Assembly: GCF_042678485.1 (NCBI RefSeq) | Contig: NZ_JBHTKR010000006.1 | Location: forward strand, 124,001 to 188,000 | From: Seohaeicola saemankumensis | GTDB taxonomy: Bacteria; Pseudomonadota; Alphaproteobacteria; Rhodobacterales; Rhodobacteraceae | Reading direction: 5' to 3' | Length of the DNA: 64,000 bases | Program-made: the position numbers and the translations under genes | In this document: in pieces, positions 1-9,045 of the stretch | Layout: each line of letters starts with the position of its first letter | How positions within the stretch are numbered: position 1 is the stretch's first letter | Notes under the pieces: generated by a model | Told to the model about the DNA's origin: nothing | Databases searched by the model: none | What the model saw: only the letters and a program-made list of their open reading frames with translations

Positions 1-1
1 C

Positions 2-862
2 GCGGAAAAACTTCAGGTGATCCCCTGGGCGAGTGAAACCCTACCTGATGGTGCGTTTACCGATACGGCTGCGATCGAAGGTGCGACGGACGAGACCGCT
101 CGTTTCGTTCTGTCTTCGATTGAGCGAGGTGAGCCGGTCTTGGCTAGTAAGATCACAGATCCCGGGCAGCGAGCTAAGCTTTCTACTGCCATCTCGCCCG
201 GGAAGAAGGCGGTGTCTATTCGGGTGAATGACGTGCTGGGAGTGGCGGGCTTCGTGCTCCCTGGCGATCGCGTCGATGTTTTGCTGACGCGCAATGGAGG
301 AGGGCGCGGCGGAGAGGCGTTTGTCGATGTGTTGCTTCAGGGTGTGCGTGTCGTGGCCATAGACCAGACTGCCGACGATACGCGAGACCAGCCTAGCGTT
401 GTGCGCACCGTGACATTCGAAGTGACTACCGAGGAGGCGCAGAAGTTGACCCTTGGCGCGACCGTAGGCACCCTCTCGCTGGCATTGCTAAACGTCGTGT
501 CGGCTGATGGCGAAGTGCCCGAGCGAATGACCCTGAGCGAGCTTGACGATAGCGCATCGGCAGCGGCGCTGGCTGCTGAACGGGCTGCCGCCGAGGAGGC
601 ACAGCGAAGGATCGAGCAGGAGCGTCTTGATGCGCAGACTGCGCGTCTGGCTGCGTTGGAAGAGATGATTCGCAGCATGGGCAGCGACGTGACCGATAAA
701 CTTGCCGAAGTCGAGCAGAACCTCGTCGCCGCACGTGCCGGCGAACCGCAGGTCGTGGAAAAAGAAGTGGTCGTCGAGGTGCCGCCTGCAGCGCCAAGCT
801 TTGTCACTATCGGCGTGGCGCGGAACGGTCAACGCCAGGAATACAGAGTGGAAACCAAATGA
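2..862 (+). CDS. cpaB: Flp pilus assembly protein CpaB/RcpC (5' partial)
   Basis: Periplasmic component of the Tad pilus machine, thought to work with the CpaC secretin. The reading frame is open from base 2, so the signal peptide and N-terminus lie outside the window; 286 codons are visible. The stretch ISIRVNDVLGVAGFVLPGDR at visible residues of about 70-90 is the RcpC/CpaB core that follows a SAF domain, and an Ala/Glu/Arg-rich coiled coil covers about residues 185-235. The C-terminus (QEYRV...) is typical of the family. It is first in a + strand tad operon, 88 bp before cpaC. Family assignment is firm; the true start cannot be seen. Confidence 0.9.
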   Translation, partial: AEKLQVIPWASETLPDGAFTDTAAIEGATDETARFVLSSIERGEPVLASKITDPGQRAKLSTAISPGKKAVSIRVNDVLGVAGFVLPGDRVDVLLTRNGGGRGGEAFVDVLLQGVRVVAIDQTADDTRDQPSVVRTVTFEVTTEEAQKLTLGATVGTLSLALLNVVSADGEVPERMTLSELDDSASAAALAAERAAAEEAQRRIEQERLDAQTARLAALEEMIRSMGSDVTDKLAEVEQNLVAARAGEPQVVEKEVVVEVPPAAPSFVTIGVARNGQRQEYRVETK

Positions 863-929
863 CATGCCCCGGAATTAAGGGGCATGCTTCGACCTAGAGG
901 CAGACAGGGCGCCGCATTCACAAGGCGCC
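863..929 (+). promoter_or_regulatory. Two hairpins in the cpaB-cpaC spacer
   Basis: CATGCCCC (863-870) pairs perfectly with GGGGCATG (879-886) around an 8-nt loop directly after the cpaB stop. A second stem is possible between the two GGCGCC copies at 908-913 and 924-929. Neither is followed by a T tract, so mRNA processing, stabilisation or partial attenuation is more likely than full termination. Confidence 0.45.
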
Positions 930-950
930 GTAACACGGAGCGGGACGAAC

Positions 951-2384
951 ATGAAGCATTTGAAAGACAGGTTGACAGGTTTTGGGCAGGGGGTCGTGGC
1001 ATTTGCTTCGCACGCCCTGTTCCTTGCCATCATGGTGCCGGCGCTTGCGGGATGGGCCGCGACGCTACATGCCCAGGAGCGTATGGTAGCGCTGGGTGGT
1101 GACAGCGTGGTGGAACCCTTGATGTTGAAACCCGGCTTTACCCTGACGGTGCGAACTGATCGCCCGTTCAACGATATCGTGGTCGGAAATACTTCGGTCG
1201 CGGATGTGTTTCCACTGACCAACAGCTCGGTCTATGTGCAGGCCAACAACCCCGGCTCCACGAACGTGTCCTTCTATGGGCAGAACAAGGAATTGCTGGG
1301 TGCGATGATCCTGAATGTGCGGGTCGATTTCGAGGAATTGCAGCAGGCGATCAACCGTGCGGTCCCGAATGCGCAAGTTTCTGTGGCCAATTTGAACGGG
1401 CGCGTGCGTGTGTCTGGCGAGGTACGTGACGGGCCATCGCTTGATCGTGTTCTCGAGATTGCGCAGCAGTTCAGCGATCAGCCGGTGGTGAACGCTATCC
1501 GCATTACCGATCCGCAGCAGGTCCAGTTGGATGTCCGGATTCTGGAAGTCAGCCGCCGCGCCGGGCGTGAACTGGGCGTGGAGCTGTCAAGCAATCGCAT
1601 GACGACAGGAGGTAGGGGTGGAAGTGTCCCCTTCGGCAGCTTCGTGGGCAACCTTCTGGCCGGCGCTGGCGCCGATATCGACATCGTGATCAATGCGCTG
1701 GAAACCAAGGGGCTGGCCCGTCGTCTCGCAAACCCGACCCTAGTGACGTCCAATGGGGTAGAGGCCAATTTCGTGGTCGGCGGCGAGGTTCCGATCGATT
1801 CTTTTGAACGGGACGCAGACGGCAATGTCACCGTGAGCGGCACCGATTACCGTGAATATGGTGTGCGACTGAACTTCCGCCCGGTGGTTCTGGACGATTC
1901 GCTGATCAGCCTGCGGATCCGTCCTGAAGTCAGCGATATCGACACTTCGGCTCCTACTGCTGCTGGAGATGTGGCCTTCATCACGCGTCGCGCTGATACC
2001 ACCGTGTCGCTGCGCGACGGGCAGAGCTTTGCGATTGCAGGTCTTCTGCAGACCGACAACGAGCGCAACGTTCAGCAGGTTCCGTGGATCGGGCAGATCC
2101 CGATCCTGGGTGCTCTATTCCGTTCGACCGAGTTCCAGAAGCGGGAAACCGATCTGGTGATCCTGGTAACCCCGCGCCTTGTACGCCCCAGCACGCAGAA
2201 CGAGCCACTTGGCTCTCCGCTGGATAATGCGCGGGCGTCCAACGATGTCGAGCTGTTTCTGCTGGGCATGCTGGAAGTAAACAAGGACATGATCCGTTCC
2301 TTCGTCGATGGCGAAGGTATCATCGGTCCCTATGGCCACATGATTGATCTGGAGTTTGATGATGCGCTTGTCCAAAAGAAATAG
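951..2384 (+). CDS. cpaC: Flp pilus outer-membrane secretin CpaC/RcpA
   Basis: Forms the outer-membrane pore through which the Flp pilus leaves the cell. The 477-residue protein starts at an ATG preceded by GGAG (937-940). It has a signal peptide ending near LHAQ (about residue 42), a pilus/BON-like N-terminal region (about 50-200, with FTLTVRTDRPFNDIVVGN) and the secretin domain (about 225-425) with the signature IPILGALFRSTEFQKRETDL. Length fits the family. It overlaps the following lipoprotein gene, which fits translational coupling. The call is secure. Confidence 0.95.
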   Translation: MKHLKDRLTGFGQGVVAFASHALFLAIMVPALAGWAATLHAQERMVALGGDSVVEPLMLKPGFTLTVRTDRPFNDIVVGNTSVADVFPLTNSSVYVQANNPGSTNVSFYGQNKELLGAMILNVRVDFEELQQAINRAVPNAQVSVANLNGRVRVSGEVRDGPSLDRVLEIAQQFSDQPVVNAIRITDPQQVQLDVRILEVSRRAGRELGVELSSNRMTTGGRGGSVPFGSFVGNLLAGAGADIDIVINALETKGLARRLANPTLVTSNGVEANFVVGGEVPIDSFERDADGNVTVSGTDYREYGVRLNFRPVVLDDSLISLRIRPEVSDIDTSAPTAAGDVAFITRRADTTVSLRDGQSFAIAGLLQTDNERNVQQVPWIGQIPILGALFRSTEFQKRETDLVILVTPRLVRPSTQNEPLGSPLDNARASNDVELFLLGMLEVNKDMIRSFVDGEGIIGPYGHMIDLEFDDALVQKK

Positions 2385-2559
2385 GGCCTTGGTCGCCGTT
2401 ATGCTGCTGGCTAGCCTTTCGGCCTGCGCGGATTATCTTAATCGCCGTGATTCCGTGAGTTTCGGGGCTGGTGATGCCTCGGAGAGTAACACGGGGATTC
2501 ACACGATTAATCCGTTCCCTCCCGCGGCCTCGAACACCACAATTGTCGTGGATGGCTGA
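2359..2559 (+). CDS. Small lipoprotein of the tad locus
   Basis: A 66-residue predicted lipoprotein: basic N-terminus, hydrophobic segment and lipobox LSAC with the lipidated Cys at about residue 23. The mature part is under 50 residues, without recognisable domain. Two adjacent ATGs (2359, 2362) are possible starts, and both overlap the cpaC 3' end by about 25 bp. It occupies the place where a CpaD-type lipoprotein is often found, but is far shorter than CpaD (about 200 residues). A pilotin-like role for CpaC is an inference from position only. Confidence 0.7.
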   Translation: MMRLSKRNRALVAVMLLASLSACADYLNRRDSVSFGAGDASESNTGIHTINPFPPAASNTTIVVDG

Positions 2560-2564
2560 AACCT

Positions 2565-2601
2565 GAGGCGCGGCAGGGTGATAGCTTTGCCGCGCCTCTT
2601 T
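2565..2601 (+). terminator. Hairpin terminator after the tad lipoprotein gene
   Basis: GAGGCGCGGCA (2565-2575) pairs perfectly with TGCCGCGCCTC (2588-2598) and is followed by TTT. The 11-bp GC-rich stem right after the stop suggests full or partial termination between the secretin part and the pseudopilin/ATPase part of the locus. Confidence 0.7.
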
Positions 2602-2682
2602 CGGATCGGGCCGGTCGATCGTTGATTTCGAAAGCGCGGCAAGGCGTTAGCGTTGGCATGCATTGAAGCAGTTTGGGTCCAT

Positions 2683-3186
2683 ATGTCGGCTATGAACAGA
2701 AAATCCGCTCTTCAGAGGCTCCGGACTTTCGTTTCGGGGACAGAGGGTGCTCTGTTTACCGAAACACTGATCGTTGTTCCTGTCGTTACGATTTTTGCTG
2801 TGGGCATCCTGGAATTTGGAAATGTCTTCTGGCAGCGAAGTCAGGTTCAAGTAGGGGTGCGGGACGCCGCGCGTTACATGGCGCGCTGTCGCGCCATAGC
2901 GCCTTACAATACCTGTACTCAGGACATCGCCCGCAACCTGGCATTTTATGGTAACCCTGCGGGAACTGGCACACCGCGTGTGCCGGGCTGGGATGGAGTA
3001 GCGCCTGATGATACGTCTCTTGTTGAGCTGGAATTTTTCAACCTTCCGACAACAGCGATCCCCACACCCGAAATTATAACTGTGACCGGACGGCACCAAT
3101 ATACAGGTTCGCCTTTGTTCGGCCTGCTGCAGATCGATGCCTTCACCTTCACCTACACGCATAACCAGAGGTACATGGGATGGTGA
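2683..3186 (+). CDS. tadE: TadE-like minor pseudopilin 1
   Basis: 167-residue TadE-family protein. A basic N-terminus is followed by GALFTETLIVVPVV: a prepilin-peptidase type site (G^ALFTE, Glu at +5) running into a single transmembrane helix (about 22-45). The rest is periplasmic and contains two Cys in RCRAIAPYNTC. The ATG at 2683 was chosen; 2692 is an alternative, and an upstream TTG at 2653 is less likely because it adds residues before the basic leader. No strong Shine-Dalgarno is visible. Its 3' end overlaps the next gene by 7 bp. Confidence 0.85.
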   Translation: MSAMNRKSALQRLRTFVSGTEGALFTETLIVVPVVTIFAVGILEFGNVFWQRSQVQVGVRDAARYMARCRAIAPYNTCTQDIARNLAFYGNPAGTGTPRVPGWDGVAPDDTSLVELEFFNLPTTAIPTPEIITVTGRHQYTGSPLFGLLQIDAFTFTYTHNQRYMGW

Positions 3187-3791
3187 AGCGCGCGCGACTT
3201 TTCCGCCGCTCCGAGGAAGGGGCTACCTTGGTCGAAGGGCTTATTGTTTTTCCGATCATCCTCCTAACCTTTGCCACCTTCATAGAATTCGGCGTGGCCG
3301 TGGTGCAATGGAACCAGACCGTCAAGGCGATGCAATATGGTGCGCGGTTTCTAGCCGTATCAGACCCTTTAGTAAGTTTGGGACCATTTGAGACGTATAC
3401 CTCCCCAGCCCCTGAAGTTGGCGACCCTGTTCCACAAGACGGATTACAAATTTCCTGTGGAGCCGGGGCTGCGGCTTGCAACACTGACGGGATAAACCGG
3501 TTGGTGTTTGGAAGCTCAACAGATCTGACGTGCGACCCGAGTGCCGGAAACCGGCTTGGGATGTGCGATTTGAACGGTCTGATCAGGCCGGAAAACATCC
3601 GTGTCACCTATTATCGTTCCGGCCTTGGCTATGTGGGGCGCCCCGGCGGGCCGGTGGTGTCGATCACTGTCGAGACACGTGATCTGAACTTCAATTTTTT
3701 CTTCCTTGGCGCACTGCTGGGGCTTAACAACATCACTATCCCCGCTCATCCCGTCACCATCACAAGCGAAGATCTGTCAAACACAATATGA
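3180..3791 (+). CDS. tadE: TadE-like minor pseudopilin 2
   Basis: 203-residue TadE/TadG-like protein with the leader EEGATLVEGLIVFPIILL (G^ATLVE cleavage type, then one transmembrane helix at about residues 15-40). The periplasmic part has four Cys (SCGAGAAACN, TCDP, MCDL) that could form disulfides. ATG at 3180 lies inside the end of the preceding tadE and its stop overlaps the cpaE start, so the three genes are likely translated in sequence. Minor-pilin function is inferred from family and position. Confidence 0.85.
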   Translation: MVKRARLFRRSEEGATLVEGLIVFPIILLTFATFIEFGVAVVQWNQTVKAMQYGARFLAVSDPLVSLGPFETYTSPAPEVGDPVPQDGLQISCGAGAAACNTDGINRLVFGSSTDLTCDPSAGNRLGMCDLNGLIRPENIRVTYYRSGLGYVGRPGGPVVSITVETRDLNFNFFFLGALLGLNNITIPAHPVTITSEDLSNTI

Positions 3792-4975
3792 ATATGATTG
3801 AAAACGATATTCTTCCCGGGCGCAACAAGATGCGCAAGAATACGGTGCTGGTCCTGGATACAGGGCAGCCCGACTTCTCCGTCATCGCTCACCATGTCGA
3901 GAAGATGTCGCATTTCCTGCGTGAGGTTGCGACATTCGAAGAAATGATGCGCGCACCGGGCGGCTATACGCCCGATATCATAGTCTTGGACATTGGCAGT
4001 GTGACGGCATCGGAACTTGAGATACTTTCCTCGATCCGAGGGCATTATGGCGACGTTCCTATCGTGATCGTCTCCGAGGCGCTGGATGATGCCCAGGTGC
4101 GCAAACTTCTGAAGCTCAAGGTGCATGATTGGCTGCGCAAGCCGGTGAATTTCGGTGAATTCCTCAATTCGATCCAGAGCGGAATCCGGACTTCTAAGCA
4201 GTCCAGCACGCGTGTGCATGCGATCATTTCCGCTGTCGGCGGGTCGGGGGCCACGACTGTTGCTGTATCGCTGTCCGAGATCATTGCGCGCCGTCTGGCT
4301 AAGGATAAGGCGAATGGGAGCGTTGCACTGTTCGACCTGGATTTCTCAACCGGGTCATGTGGTTACTTGCTCAACCTTACATCGGGCTTTAACCTTGACA
4401 GCGTGATCTCAAACCCCAGCCGGATCGACAGCGAGTTCGTGAATCTGCTGCAGCAGAAGCATGATCACGGCATGATCGTCTATTCCTTTAAGCGCCGCGA
4501 AGTTGTGACCAGCCTCAACTGTTATGAGCTGGTGCTGAGGATGCTGGATGTGGTGACCGTGCAGCACACTCATACAGTGCTGGATATTCCCTATTATGAG
4601 ACAGACTGGCGCCAGGATGTATTATCAGGCGTCAATACCGTCACGATTGTCTGTGAAATGAACCTGCCCTCGATCAAGCACACGATGGACATGTTGGAAA
4701 GCATCCGCGAGATGGGCGGCCCCAAGAAGCCTGTGCATGTACTTATCAACAAGCGGCGCAAGGGGCTCTTCAGCGGGGACCGCATCCCCAAGGCCAAGCT
4801 GAAGCAGTTGTTCGGCGAGACACCCTTCGATTACCTGCCGGACGAGCACGATCTGATGGCCGAGGCAATGGATCGCGGCGTGACGCTGAGCGATGTCAAC
4901 TCGTCTTCCAAGTTTTTAAAGGCGCTGACGAAGTACGCCAATGACGTGGTGTTGGCAGAAAAGGTGCAGGCATGA
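3788..4975 (+). CDS. cpaE: Tad pilus localisation ATPase CpaE/TadZ
   Basis: 395-residue ParA/MinD-like protein that places the Tad machine in the cell. The N-terminus (about 15-135) is a receiver-like domain (VLVLDTG...IIVLDIG...HDWLRKPVNFGEFL). The P-loop ATPase domain begins with the deviant Walker A AVGGSGATTVA at about residues 147-157 and continues with ALFDLDFSTGSCG. Later DIPYYETDW and LINKRRKG fit the fold. It starts within the end of tadE2 and ends with an ATGA overlap with the L,D-transpeptidase gene. Confidence 0.92.
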   Translation: MNMIENDILPGRNKMRKNTVLVLDTGQPDFSVIAHHVEKMSHFLREVATFEEMMRAPGGYTPDIIVLDIGSVTASELEILSSIRGHYGDVPIVIVSEALDDAQVRKLLKLKVHDWLRKPVNFGEFLNSIQSGIRTSKQSSTRVHAIISAVGGSGATTVAVSLSEIIARRLAKDKANGSVALFDLDFSTGSCGYLLNLTSGFNLDSVISNPSRIDSEFVNLLQQKHDHGMIVYSFKRREVVTSLNCYELVLRMLDVVTVQHTHTVLDIPYYETDWRQDVLSGVNTVTIVCEMNLPSIKHTMDMLESIREMGGPKKPVHVLINKRRKGLFSGDRIPKAKLKQLFGETPFDYLPDEHDLMAEAMDRGVTLSDVNSSSKFLKALTKYANDVVLAEKVQA

Positions 4976-5529
4976 CGACCCGTCTGACACGTCGCGACGC
5001 GCTTGCCGGTTTGACGGCTCTGTCCGTTTTTCCGGGTATGGCGCAGGCCGAACTGAAGCGCGTGCCCCGTGACCATGGCGCGACATCGCGCCAGATTGTG
5101 CCTTTTCAAAGCAATGAGAAGCCGGGCACGATCATCATTTCGAACACCGAGCGCACGCTGCATGTGGTGCTGGGCAACAACCAGGCGGCGCGTTATGAGA
5201 TCAGCGTGGGACGCGACGGTTTTGTCTGGACCGGCACAACGACCGTCGGACGAAAAGCCACTTGGCCGGAATGGCGTCCGCCAGCCGATATGCGGCGCCG
5301 CGATCCGTCGTTGCCGACCTTCGTGCCCTCGGGTCCCTATAACCCATTGGGCGCGCGTGCTATTTACCTTTATAGCGGGGGCCGCGACACGCTTTACCGC
5401 ATCCATGGCACCAACAACGCCGAGACCGTGGGCGGATACGAGACATCGGGATGTTTTCGATTGACCAATGCCGATGTAATCGAGTTGTTCGACAAAGTTG
5501 CTGTTGGAACGAAAGTGATAGTGAAATGA
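4972..5529 (+). CDS. L,D-transpeptidase (YkuD) inside the tad operon
   Basis: 185-residue exported enzyme predicted to make 3-3 peptidoglycan cross-links or attach proteins to peptidoglycan. The N-terminus has a twin-arginine-like leader (LTRRDALAGL) and a signal peptide ending at AQA (about residue 25). The YkuD domain covers about residues 50-185 with the catalytic signature HGTNN...SGCFRLTN, the nucleophile being the Cys of SGC. It starts on an ATGA overlap with cpaE and ends 25 bp before cpaF, so it is part of the pilus operon. A role in opening or anchoring the wall at the pilus site is inferred. Confidence 0.9.
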   Translation: MTTRLTRRDALAGLTALSVFPGMAQAELKRVPRDHGATSRQIVPFQSNEKPGTIIISNTERTLHVVLGNNQAARYEISVGRDGFVWTGTTTVGRKATWPEWRPPADMRRRDPSLPTFVPSGPYNPLGARAIYLYSGGRDTLYRIHGTNNAETVGGYETSGCFRLTNADVIELFDKVAVGTKVIVK

Positions 5530-5554
5530 GTCTCATGCGACGGGAGGATAACAC

Positions 5555-6994
5555 GTGGTAGGTCGGTTTTTCAGAAAGCCTCCGGAACAGGAACAGCCAC
5601 AGGGGCTTGGCGGACATGCGCCGCTGCATCCTGACGCCAGCCCGCGGGGTGCAGATCAGACACCCGATACATCAATTGTGCCACCGCCTGCCGCCACTCG
5701 CAATCCCGATGACGCCGCAGGGATGCCCGACATGGTCGCAGAACGGGTCAACCTGCATCGCTATCTGCTGGACAAGATCAACCTAGCGGTCCTTGATCAG
5801 ATGGAAGAGACGCAACTTCATAACGAGTTGCGACCCCTTGTGCGTGACTATGTCAAGGCGCAGAATCTCCCTCTAAACGCTAAGGAACTCGATTCGCTGA
5901 TCTCCGATCTTGGCGACGAGATGCTTGGCCTCGGTCCAATCGAGCCGCTTCTGAAGGACGATACGATCTCGGATATCCTGATTGTGGGACCAAAGACGGT
6001 CTATATCGAACGGGGCGGGCGGTTGAAGAGGACCGATGTGCGCTTCAAGGACGAACAGCATCTTCTGCGGATCATTAACAAAATTGTGGCATCGGTCGGC
6101 CGACGCGTCGATGAGTCCTCGCCTCTCGTCGATGCTCGCTTAGCAGATGGCTCGCGCGTCAACGCAGCAATTAGACCCGTGGCCGTGGACGGCCCACAGG
6201 TCTCGATCCGAAAATTTTCGAAAAAGCCGCTCCAGCTTGAAACGCTTGTGAATTACGGCGCTATCCCCCCCGGTATGGCGAAACTTCTTGCCGCGGCCGT
6301 CGAAGGCAAGATTTCGATGGTGATTTCGGGCGGAACAGGCTCAGGCAAGACTACGTTTCTGAATGCGCTATCGGCCTTCATTCCGCATGAAGAACGTCTT
6401 GTAACAATCGAGGATGCAGCAGAACTTCAATTACAGCAGCCGCATGTAGTCCGGCTTGAAACGCGCCCGCCAACTTTGGATGGACGCAACGAAATTGCGC
6501 AGCGTGATCTCGTAAAGAACGCGCTGCGGATGCGGCCTGACCGCATCATTATCGGCGAGGTGAGGGGAGGCGAGGCATTCGACATGCTTCAGGCCATGAA
6601 CACGGGTCATGAAGGCTCTATGTCCACGATCCATGCCAACAACCCGCGCGATGCACTCAGCCGTATGGAACAGATGGTCGGCATGGCTGGAATGCCCATG
6701 AGCCAGCTAAGCATCCGTTCGCAGATCGCTTCCGCTATTCAATTGATCATCCAGTTGTCGCGCATGCGGGACGGCTCGCGGCGGGTGACGGCGATTTCGG
6801 AGCTGACAGGGATGGAGGGCGACGTCGTCCAGATCCAGGATATCATGAAATACCAGCGCACTGGGGTGGACGACGACGGGCGCGTAATAGGAGAATTCCG
6901 CCCGACAGGGATCCGTCCGCGGTTCCTGTCCGATATCAGCACCATCGGCCTTAAGGTGGACATGTCCATCTTCGATCCGACCACCAAGCTCTGA
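5555..6994 (+). CDS. cpaF: Flp pilus assembly ATPase CpaF/TadA
   Basis: Cytoplasmic hexameric secretion ATPase of the VirB11/type II class that powers Flp pilus assembly. It is 479 residues and starts at GTG with a GGGAGG ribosome site about 8 nt upstream. After a variable Pro-rich N-terminus (1-70) come the N-terminal domain and an ATPase core with Walker A GGTGSGKTT (about 259-267), the acidic box IEDAAELQL, Walker B region RIIIGEVRGGEAF (about 330-342) and the His box TGHEGSMSTIHAN. All catalytic motifs are intact. Confidence 0.96.
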   Translation: MVGRFFRKPPEQEQPQGLGGHAPLHPDASPRGADQTPDTSIVPPPAATRNPDDAAGMPDMVAERVNLHRYLLDKINLAVLDQMEETQLHNELRPLVRDYVKAQNLPLNAKELDSLISDLGDEMLGLGPIEPLLKDDTISDILIVGPKTVYIERGGRLKRTDVRFKDEQHLLRIINKIVASVGRRVDESSPLVDARLADGSRVNAAIRPVAVDGPQVSIRKFSKKPLQLETLVNYGAIPPGMAKLLAAAVEGKISMVISGGTGSGKTTFLNALSAFIPHEERLVTIEDAAELQLQQPHVVRLETRPPTLDGRNEIAQRDLVKNALRMRPDRIIIGEVRGGEAFDMLQAMNTGHEGSMSTIHANNPRDALSRMEQMVGMAGMPMSQLSIRSQIASAIQLIIQLSRMRDGSRRVTAISELTGMEGDVVQIQDIMKYQRTGVDDDGRVIGEFRPTGIRPRFLSDISTIGLKVDMSIFDPTTKL

Positions 6995-7003
6995 CGGGGT
7001 CCA

Positions 7004-7951
7004 ATGTCAATTATAGTCATATACGGCTTCATTTTCGGCGCAGTGCTGCTACTTTCCGATGTGATCCTACGGCGTCTTTTTAGCGCGCGCAGCGCAAATC
7101 GCGAGACCAACGCGCGGATGGAGCGGCTGAAGGGCGGTGCCGATCAGTTGACAGCCTATAAAGGTCTGCTAAGCGATCGCGGCGTCGATCGCGTCGGATT
7201 TTTTTCGTTTGGATGGTTGTCGCGGATCTACCGGCAATCCGGTCTTTTGCTGTCTGTTCCTCGTCGTGTTTTCTATGCGATGGTCATCATGCTGGGAGCA
7301 TGGCTTGTTGCGGCCTGGCTAACCCCTGACACGACATTTCGTGTTCTTCTGACGCTTGCAATCGGTCCAGGCGCGATTATTGCGCTAGTAATGCGGGCAC
7401 GGACGCGGCGCATCGCGAAATTCGTCGAACAGCTTCCTGATGCGCTAGACATTATTGTGCGCAGTATGAACTCAGGCCATCCGCTGACCTCTGCGATCGC
7501 ACTCGTGGGCCGTGAGATGCCAGATCCGATCGGCAGCGAATTTGGTATTCTTAGTGATCAGCTTACTTTCGGCTCCGAACTGGACGACGCGATGCTGCGT
7601 ATGGTGGACCGAGTCGGTGCGGATGAGCTGAACCTGCTGACCGTGACCGTAACCGTGCAGCGCAGCACTGGCGGCAACCTGTCCGAAATCCTCGAGAACC
7701 TTTCGGGAATGATCCGCGACCGGTCCATGCTGCGCAACAAGATTCGTGCGATCTCGGCCGAGGGGCGGATCACATCGATCATTATGGCTGCCTTTCCCTT
7801 CCTTCTCTATCTTATGATATCGACCCTGGTTCCTTCATATTTCGATCCGGTCTGGGACAGCGGCTATGGCACCGTGGTGGTCGTCACGATCCTGGTCCTT
7901 ATGAGCATTGGCATGCTGATCCTAAACAAACTTGTGAGATTCGACTTCTGA
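7004..7951 (+). CDS. tadB: Flp pilus inner-membrane protein TadB
   Basis: 315-residue polytopic type II secretion F-domain protein, one of the two platform proteins of the Tad apparatus. An N-terminal transmembrane segment (about 3-20) and a cytoplasmic linker precede two helices (about 85-125). The T2SF domain (about 140-270) includes EQLPDALDIIVRSMNSGHPL and STGGNLSEILENLSGMIRDR, and a C-terminal pair of helices follows. It starts 9 bp after cpaF and is followed by tadC after 38 bp. Confidence 0.93.
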   Translation: MSIIVIYGFIFGAVLLLSDVILRRLFSARSANRETNARMERLKGGADQLTAYKGLLSDRGVDRVGFFSFGWLSRIYRQSGLLLSVPRRVFYAMVIMLGAWLVAAWLTPDTTFRVLLTLAIGPGAIIALVMRARTRRIAKFVEQLPDALDIIVRSMNSGHPLTSAIALVGREMPDPIGSEFGILSDQLTFGSELDDAMLRMVDRVGADELNLLTVTVTVQRSTGGNLSEILENLSGMIRDRSMLRNKIRAISAEGRITSIIMAAFPFLLYLMISTLVPSYFDPVWDSGYGTVVVVTILVLMSIGMLILNKLVRFDF

Positions 7952-7989
7952 ATTAATGACCATAGAAAGCGGGAAAATGGCAAAACACC

Positions 7990-8919
7990 ATGAATGACAC
8001 ATTGATCCTCGTCGCGGTCTTCGTTGCCGTCCTGATCCTGATCTTTACCATTCTAAATTCTGTGGTGCGCAGCCGCGAGATCAGGCGCAATCTGGATCAG
8101 GTATCGGTTGAGCAACAACTGCGCGATGCGCGAGCTGAGGCGGTTTTTGCCTCTGAAAACGACGACATCCAGCATTATTACGAGGTGATGCGCCGCAACG
8201 AGCCTCAAGGTCTTGAGATGCGCCTAATAAGGGCCGGATATTTTTCCCGGGACGCCAAGCGGACATTTCAACTTCTCCGCCTGGCGGTGACCTCTGTCGT
8301 CTTTCCATTCGTTTGGTATGGAGTGATGAATCTTTCGGGGGCATTGACCTCAACCATTGCGTTGGTTCTAGCAGCAATCGTGTCGGGTCTCGCTTTCATC
8401 TTGGTTAACGCGATGCTGGATCGACAGGCCAATAAGAACCAGATTGCTTATCGTCGTCTTTTCCCGGATTTTATGGATCTTCTAGTTGTTTGCGTGGACT
8501 CAGGCATGAGCATCGAGGCCGCAATCGACCGCGTGGCTCACGAATTCCTGCACACCAAGCCAAGCTTCGGCCAGCATTTGTCCATTATCTCTCTTGAGGT
8601 GCGCGCAGGCCGTCCGTTGCATGAGGCACTGAATAACTTTGCTAACCGAATTCACTTGGACGAGGCGCGCACGCTCTCGGTCCTGTTCCGCCAATCGATG
8701 GAGTTAGGATCAAGTGTAATCAAGACCCTGCGTGTCTTCAGCAAGGAAATGCGTCAGACACGCCTCATCAAAGCCGAGGAAAAGGCAAACGCGTTGCCGA
8801 TCAAGATGCTGTTCCCGATGGCAACCTGCCTTTTTCCGGTGAATCTTATCATCGTGTTGGTTCCGATCATGATGCAGATCGCGGAACTGTTCTCGACCAT
8901 GGCGCCATCTGGCAACTGA
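7990..8919 (+). CDS. tadC: Flp pilus inner-membrane protein TadC
   Basis: 309-residue partner of TadB with the same topology: N-terminal helix (about 5-25), paired helices (about 95-140), a T2SF domain (about 155-285; FPDFMDLLVVCVDSGMSIEA and EARTLSVLFRQSMELGSSV) and a C-terminal helix. It is the last tad gene in the window. A tadD-type TPR gene would be expected next, but only about 90 bp follow before an insertion sequence. Confidence 0.93.
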   Translation: MNDTLILVAVFVAVLILIFTILNSVVRSREIRRNLDQVSVEQQLRDARAEAVFASENDDIQHYYEVMRRNEPQGLEMRLIRAGYFSRDAKRTFQLLRLAVTSVVFPFVWYGVMNLSGALTSTIALVLAAIVSGLAFILVNAMLDRQANKNQIAYRRLFPDFMDLLVVCVDSGMSIEAAIDRVAHEFLHTKPSFGQHLSIISLEVRAGRPLHEALNNFANRIHLDEARTLSVLFRQSMELGSSVIKTLRVFSKEMRQTRLIKAEEKANALPIKMLFPMATCLFPVNLIIVLVPIMMQIAELFSTMAPSGN

Positions 8920-8931
8920 GGAACAGGAACT

Positions 8932-8967
8932 GTTTGCGTGCTGGTTGTCGACCAACTGTCCGCAAAC
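8932..8967 (+). terminator. Stem-loop after tadC
   Basis: GTTTGCG (8932-8938) pairs with CGCAAAC (8961-8967), with an inner GTTG/CAAC stem. There is no clear T tract. It may terminate or stabilise the tad mRNA; the IS end begins about 45 bp later. Confidence 0.4.
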
Positions 8968-9011
8968 GCATCTGTGTTTGAGTGGCCAATTACGAAGAAA
9001 CTTTGAACTAC

Positions 9012-9035
9012 TGGGCTGCCCCCATCGAGTGGTCC
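9012..9035. repeat. Left terminal inverted repeat of the IS3 element
   Basis: 24 bp that match the complement of 10217-10241 with a few mismatches and one single-base gap; the shared blocks are TGCCCCCA and GTGGTCC. Confidence 0.85.
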
Positions 9036-9045
9036 GGTGTGAATG

